From Bacillota bacterium (lineage in GTDB: Bacteria > Bacillota > Clostridia > DSM-8532): DNA of 8,369 bases. Shown here in pieces: positions 5,706-8,369 of the stretch. Below the pieces are notes generated by a model, which made no database searches, was not told the DNA's origin, and worked only from the letters and a program-made list of their open reading frames with translations. Location: positions 1 to 8,369 of the forward strand of contig JAEWSN010000234.1 in NCBI GenBank assembly GCA_023459915.1, written 5' to 3'. Numbering within the stretch: position 1 is the stretch's first letter; each line of letters opens with the position of its first letter. A program made the position numbers and the translations under genes.

Positions 5706-5712
5706 TGAGGCG

Positions 5713-5741
5713 TTGACAAGGTCTCCCAGCCGTGCTAAAGT
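5713..5741 (+). promoter_or_regulatory. Sigma-70-type promoter of nrdD
   Basis: A perfect -35, TTGACA (5713-5718), a 17-bp spacer and TAAAGT (5736-5741, 4/6) as -10. Transcription would begin near 5748, leaving a leader of about 88 nt. GTTGAC occurs again at 5740-5745, overlapping the -10. This gives nrdD its own promoter, separate from nrdG. Confidence 0.65.
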
Positions 5742-5764
5742 TGACGCTACAGGCACATAGGAAA

Positions 5765-5793
5765 TTTGGGCATGTTTCACGAGAATGCCCGAA
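5765..5793 (+). ncRNA. nrdD leader hairpin
   Basis: In the predicted 5' leader, TTTGGGCAT (5765-5773) can pair with ATGCCCGAA (5785-5793) through 9 bp including one G-U, around an 11-nt loop. It is followed by AAAAAG and then by two copies of ACACGGGA (5799-5806 and 5819-5826), the second overlapping the ribosome binding site. It is not a recognised riboswitch and has no terminator-like U-run. It may affect mRNA stability or ribosome access. Confidence 0.35.
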
Positions 5794-5835
5794 AAAGTAC
5801 ACGGGAATTCATGCACAAACACGGGAGGTACGGTC

Positions 5836-8364
5836 ATGTATCAGGTTGTGAAACGGGATGGACAAATCGCGGAATTCGACATCAGGAAAATCAGCGAGGC
5901 CATCACAAAGGCGTTCGAGGCACTGAACAAGCAGTACACCCCGAATGTGGTGGATTTTCTGGCCCTGAAGGTCACGGCGGACTTCGAGTCCAAGATCAAG
6001 GATGGGCTCATCCAGGTCGAGGCGGTTCAAGACAGCGTCGAGGAAGTGCTTGGCGAGGCCGGCTACACCGATGTGGCCAAGGCTTACATCCTGTACCGCA
6101 AGCAGCGCGAGAAAATCCGCAACATGAAGTCCACCATCCTCGACTACAAGGATACCGTGGACAGCTATGTCCGTGTCACCGACTGGCGGGTGAAGGAGAA
6201 CTCCACCGTCACCTATTCCGTCGGCGGGCTCATCCTGAGCAATTCCGGCGCCATCACGGCCAACTACTGGCTCTCGGAAATCTATGACGAGGAAATCGCG
6301 AATGCCCACCGCAACGCGGACATCCATATTCACGATCTTTCCATGCTCACCGGCTATTGCGCCGGCTGGTCCCTCAAGCAGCTCATTCTCTCGGGGCTTT
6401 CCGGCATCCCGGGCAAAATCGCGTCCGCACCGGCCAAGCACCTGAGCACGTTGTGCAACCAGATGGTCAACTTCCTGGGCATCATGCAGAACGAATGGGC
6501 GGGCGCCCAGGCGTTCTCCTCCTTCGACACCTTCCTGGCACCGTTTGTGAAGGTGGACAACCTCGACTATCGCGAAGTCCGCCAATGCATCGAGTCCTTT
6601 GTCTTCGGCGTGAACACGCCCAGCCGCTGGGGCACGCAGGCGCCCTTCTCCAACATCACCCTCGACTGGACGGTCCCGAACGATTTGGCGGAGCTGCCGG
6701 CCATCGTCGGCGGCAAGGAGATGGACTTCAAGTACAAGGACTGCAAGCAGGAGATGGACATGGTGAACAAGGCGTTCATCGAAATCATGCTCCAGGGCGA
6801 CGCCAACGGCCGCGGGTTCCAGTATCCCATCCCCACGTACTCCATCACCCGCGATTTCGACTGGTCCGATACCGAGAACAACCGCCTGCTGTTCGAAATG
6901 ACCGCCAAATACGGCACACCGTATTTCTCCAACTACATCAACAGCGACATGGAGCCCAGCGACGTGCGCAGCATGTGCTGCCGCCTGCGTCTGGATTTGC
7001 GCGAGCTGCGCAAGAAATCCGGCGGCTTCTTCGGCAGTGGTGAGAACACCGGTTCCATCGGCGTGGTCACCATCAACATGCCGCGCATTGCCTATCAGGC
7101 CAAAGACAGGGAAGATTTCTACAACCGGCTCGACAAGATCATGGACATCACGGCGCGCAGCCTGCGCACCAAGCGCACCGTCATTTCCAAGCTGCTCGAA
7201 GAGGGCTTGTATCCGTATACCAAGCGATACCTGGGCCAGTTCGACAGCCATTTCTCCACCGTGGGACTCATCGGCATGAACGAAGTGGGCCTCAATGCCA
7301 AGTGGATCGGCCAGGACATGACCCATCCCGAGACGCAGGCGTTCACCAAGGAAGTGCTTACCCACATGCGGGCCCGTTTGTCCGACTATCAGGAGAAGTA
7401 CGGCGACCTGTACAACCTGGAGGCCACACCGGCCGAATCCACCACCTACCGCCTGGCCAAGCACGACACCAAGCGCTATCCGGGCATCCGCACCGCGGCC
7501 GAGCCGGGGGGCACACCCTATTACACCAACAGCTCGCATCTGCCGGTCGGGTACACCGAGGACATTTTTGCCGCGCTCGACATCCAGGACAGCCTGCAGA
7601 CGCTGTACACCTCCGGCACCGTGTTCCATGCCTTCCTTGGCGAGAAGCTGCCGGATTGGAAGAGCGCTGCGGCCCTGGTGAAGAAGATTGCGGAAAACTA
7701 TCAGCTGCCGTATTACACCATGTCGCCAACGTATTCGGTCTGTCAGGACCACGGCTACCTGGTGGGTGAACAGCCGGTCTGCCCGCACTGCGGACGCACC
7801 ACGGAAACCTACAGCCGCATCACCGGCTACTATCGGCCCATCCAGAACTGGAACGACGGCAAGGCGCAGGAGTACAAGGAGCGCAGGGAATACGCCGTGG
7901 CGGGGCAGAGCCGCATCGACGGCCTGGCGCTGCAGGCGGCCAACCATGCCGCAGGCGATGCGGTGGTCCGTCTGGCGTTCGAAGAAAGGACCGGCATGTC
8001 CCAGGCCGGAGCCCCCGCGAGCACGGCGCGTGTTGCGCCTGTGGCGGACAGCCAGCCGGAAATGCTGCGGGTGGCCGAACCCATGCGGGAAATGGTCATC
8101 GGGGCTGTCGACAGCGACAACATGGCGTCTGCTGAAACCCAGAAGCTTCTCCTGTTCACCACCCGTACCTGCCCGAACTGCCAGAGTGCGGTGGAAATGC
8201 TGCAACAGGCCTCCCTGCCCTTTGAGAAAATCGTGGCGGAGGATTCTCCCGAACTGGCGCGGCAATATGCGGTGCGTTCCGCACCAACCCTGCTGGTGCT
8301 CGGTGAGCAGACCGAACGTTTCAACAACGCCTCCGAGATTCAGGGTTTTGTCAGCCGCCGCTGA
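5836..8364 (+). CDS. nrdD: Class III anaerobic ribonucleoside-triphosphate reductase with C-terminal glutaredoxin-like domain
   Basis: An 842-residue glycyl-radical enzyme reducing ribonucleoside triphosphates to dNTPs without oxygen, activated by NrdG. Residues 2-92 form an ATP-cone (YQVVKRDG..FDIRKIS..), the allosteric nucleotide site. The catalytic barrel carries Cys175 in LTGYCAGWSL and Cys381/382 in MCCRLRLDL, the likely active-site and thiyl cysteines, and a glutamate at 483 (GMNEVG). The zinc site is Cys636-x2-His639 with Cys649-x2-Cys652, and the radical glycine is Gly664 in RITGYYRPIQNWNDGKAQ. After a low-complexity linker (about 690-766), residues 768-842 form a thioredoxin/glutaredoxin-like fold: LLLFTT, CPNC (779-782), FEKIVAEDSPE and the cis-proline motif SAPTLLVL (815-822). 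Most class III enzymes use formate, and a known subset uses thioredoxin or redoxin; the fused CPNC domain suggests an internal disulfide-reducing donor. ATG 5836 is chosen because GGGAGG ends 7 nt upstream; an in-frame ATG at 5785 lies in the leader hairpin. Confidence 0.96.
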   Translation: MYQVVKRDGQIAEFDIRKISEAITKAFEALNKQYTPNVVDFLALKVTADFESKIKDGLIQVEAVQDSVEEVLGEAGYTDVAKAYILYRKQREKIRNMKSTILDYKDTVDSYVRVTDWRVKENSTVTYSVGGLILSNSGAITANYWLSEIYDEEIANAHRNADIHIHDLSMLTGYCAGWSLKQLILSGLSGIPGKIASAPAKHLSTLCNQMVNFLGIMQNEWAGAQAFSSFDTFLAPFVKVDNLDYREVRQCIESFVFGVNTPSRWGTQAPFSNITLDWTVPNDLAELPAIVGGKEMDFKYKDCKQEMDMVNKAFIEIMLQGDANGRGFQYPIPTYSITRDFDWSDTENNRLLFEMTAKYGTPYFSNYINSDMEPSDVRSMCCRLRLDLRELRKKSGGFFGSGENTGSIGVVTINMPRIAYQAKDREDFYNRLDKIMDITARSLRTKRTVISKLLEEGLYPYTKRYLGQFDSHFSTVGLIGMNEVGLNAKWIGQDMTHPETQAFTKEVLTHMRARLSDYQEKYGDLYNLEATPAESTTYRLAKHDTKRYPGIRTAAEPGGTPYYTNSSHLPVGYTEDIFAALDIQDSLQTLYTSGTVFHAFLGEKLPDWKSAAALVKKIAENYQLPYYTMSPTYSVCQDHGYLVGEQPVCPHCGRTTETYSRITGYYRPIQNWNDGKAQEYKERREYAVAGQSRIDGLALQAANHAAGDAVVRLAFEERTGMSQAGAPASTARVAPVADSQPEMLRVAEPMREMVIGAVDSDNMASAETQKLLLFTTRTCPNCQSAVEMLQQASLPFEKIVAEDSPELARQYAVRSAPTLLVLGEQTERFNNASEIQGFVSRR

Positions 8365-8369
8365 GGGAC

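Noticed and set aside
5625..5710. Replication origin suggested by DnaA boxes
   Set aside because: There are only three boxes, no A+T-rich unwinding element and no dnaA, dnaN or other origin genes nearby; a promoter-linked role fits better.
5811..6287. Small open frame beginning in the nrdD leader
   Set aside because: It overlaps the NrdD start in another frame and encodes no recognisable sequence; only a partial ribosome binding site precedes its ATG.
5809..8265. An 818-codon open frame on the minus strand opposite nrdD
   Set aside because: Its translation is low-complexity, rich in Gly, Val, Ala, His and Arg, with no family motif, and it lies entirely opposite the clearly coding NrdD. It is the usual antisense shadow of a G+C-rich gene.

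Overview
The window is G+C-rich (about 60% by eye) and looks like the chromosome of an anaerobic or facultative bacterium. The strong AAAGGAG-type ribosome binding sites, TTG and GTG starts and the style of class III ribonucleotide reductase point to a high-G+C Bacillota lineage; that is inference and no marker in the window fixes the taxon. Two unrelated gene groups meet at a divergent promoter region around 4605-4757.

Left group, minus strand (1-4604), read right to left: a PucR-family transcriptional regulator (3015-4604); a 244-bp gap with palindromic operator-like sequence and a candidate promoter; a half-length NCS1 (CodB-like) nucleobase/hydantoin permease (2144-2770); a DUF917 / S-Me-THD-family protein (956-2050); and the N-terminal part of a hydantoinase/oxoprolinase HyuA-type ATPase (1-959, running off the window). 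The last two overlap by 4 bp (ATGA) and are almost certainly translationally coupled. Together they look like a regulated uptake-and-hydrolysis module for a hydantoin-like or purine-derived ring compound. The permease ends after about five membrane helices, so transport by this gene is doubtful.

Right group, plus strand (4758-8364): nrdG, the radical-SAM activase, followed after a 274-bp gap by nrdD, the class III (oxygen-sensitive, glycyl-radical) ribonucleoside-triphosphate reductase. NrdG would install the radical on Gly664 of NrdD to allow anaerobic dNTP synthesis. Both proteins carry additions: NrdG has a run of six pentapeptides encoded by a 15-bp minisatellite, and NrdD has a C-terminal glutaredoxin/thioredoxin-like domain with a CPNC motif, suggesting a built-in electron donor.

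The nrdG-nrdD gap is the densest non-coding stretch. From left to right it holds two large adjacent palindromes sharing the 13-mer GGGGTCTGACCCC (REP-like), a perfect DnaA box touching the second palindrome, two weaker DnaA-like boxes in helical phase with it, weak NrdR-like sequences, a good sigma-70-type promoter and a leader hairpin. No RNA gene, complete insertion sequence or CRISPR array was seen. The most distinctive items are the NrdD-redoxin fusion, the DnaA-box/REP arrangement upstream of nrdD, the nrdG minisatellite and the half-permease.
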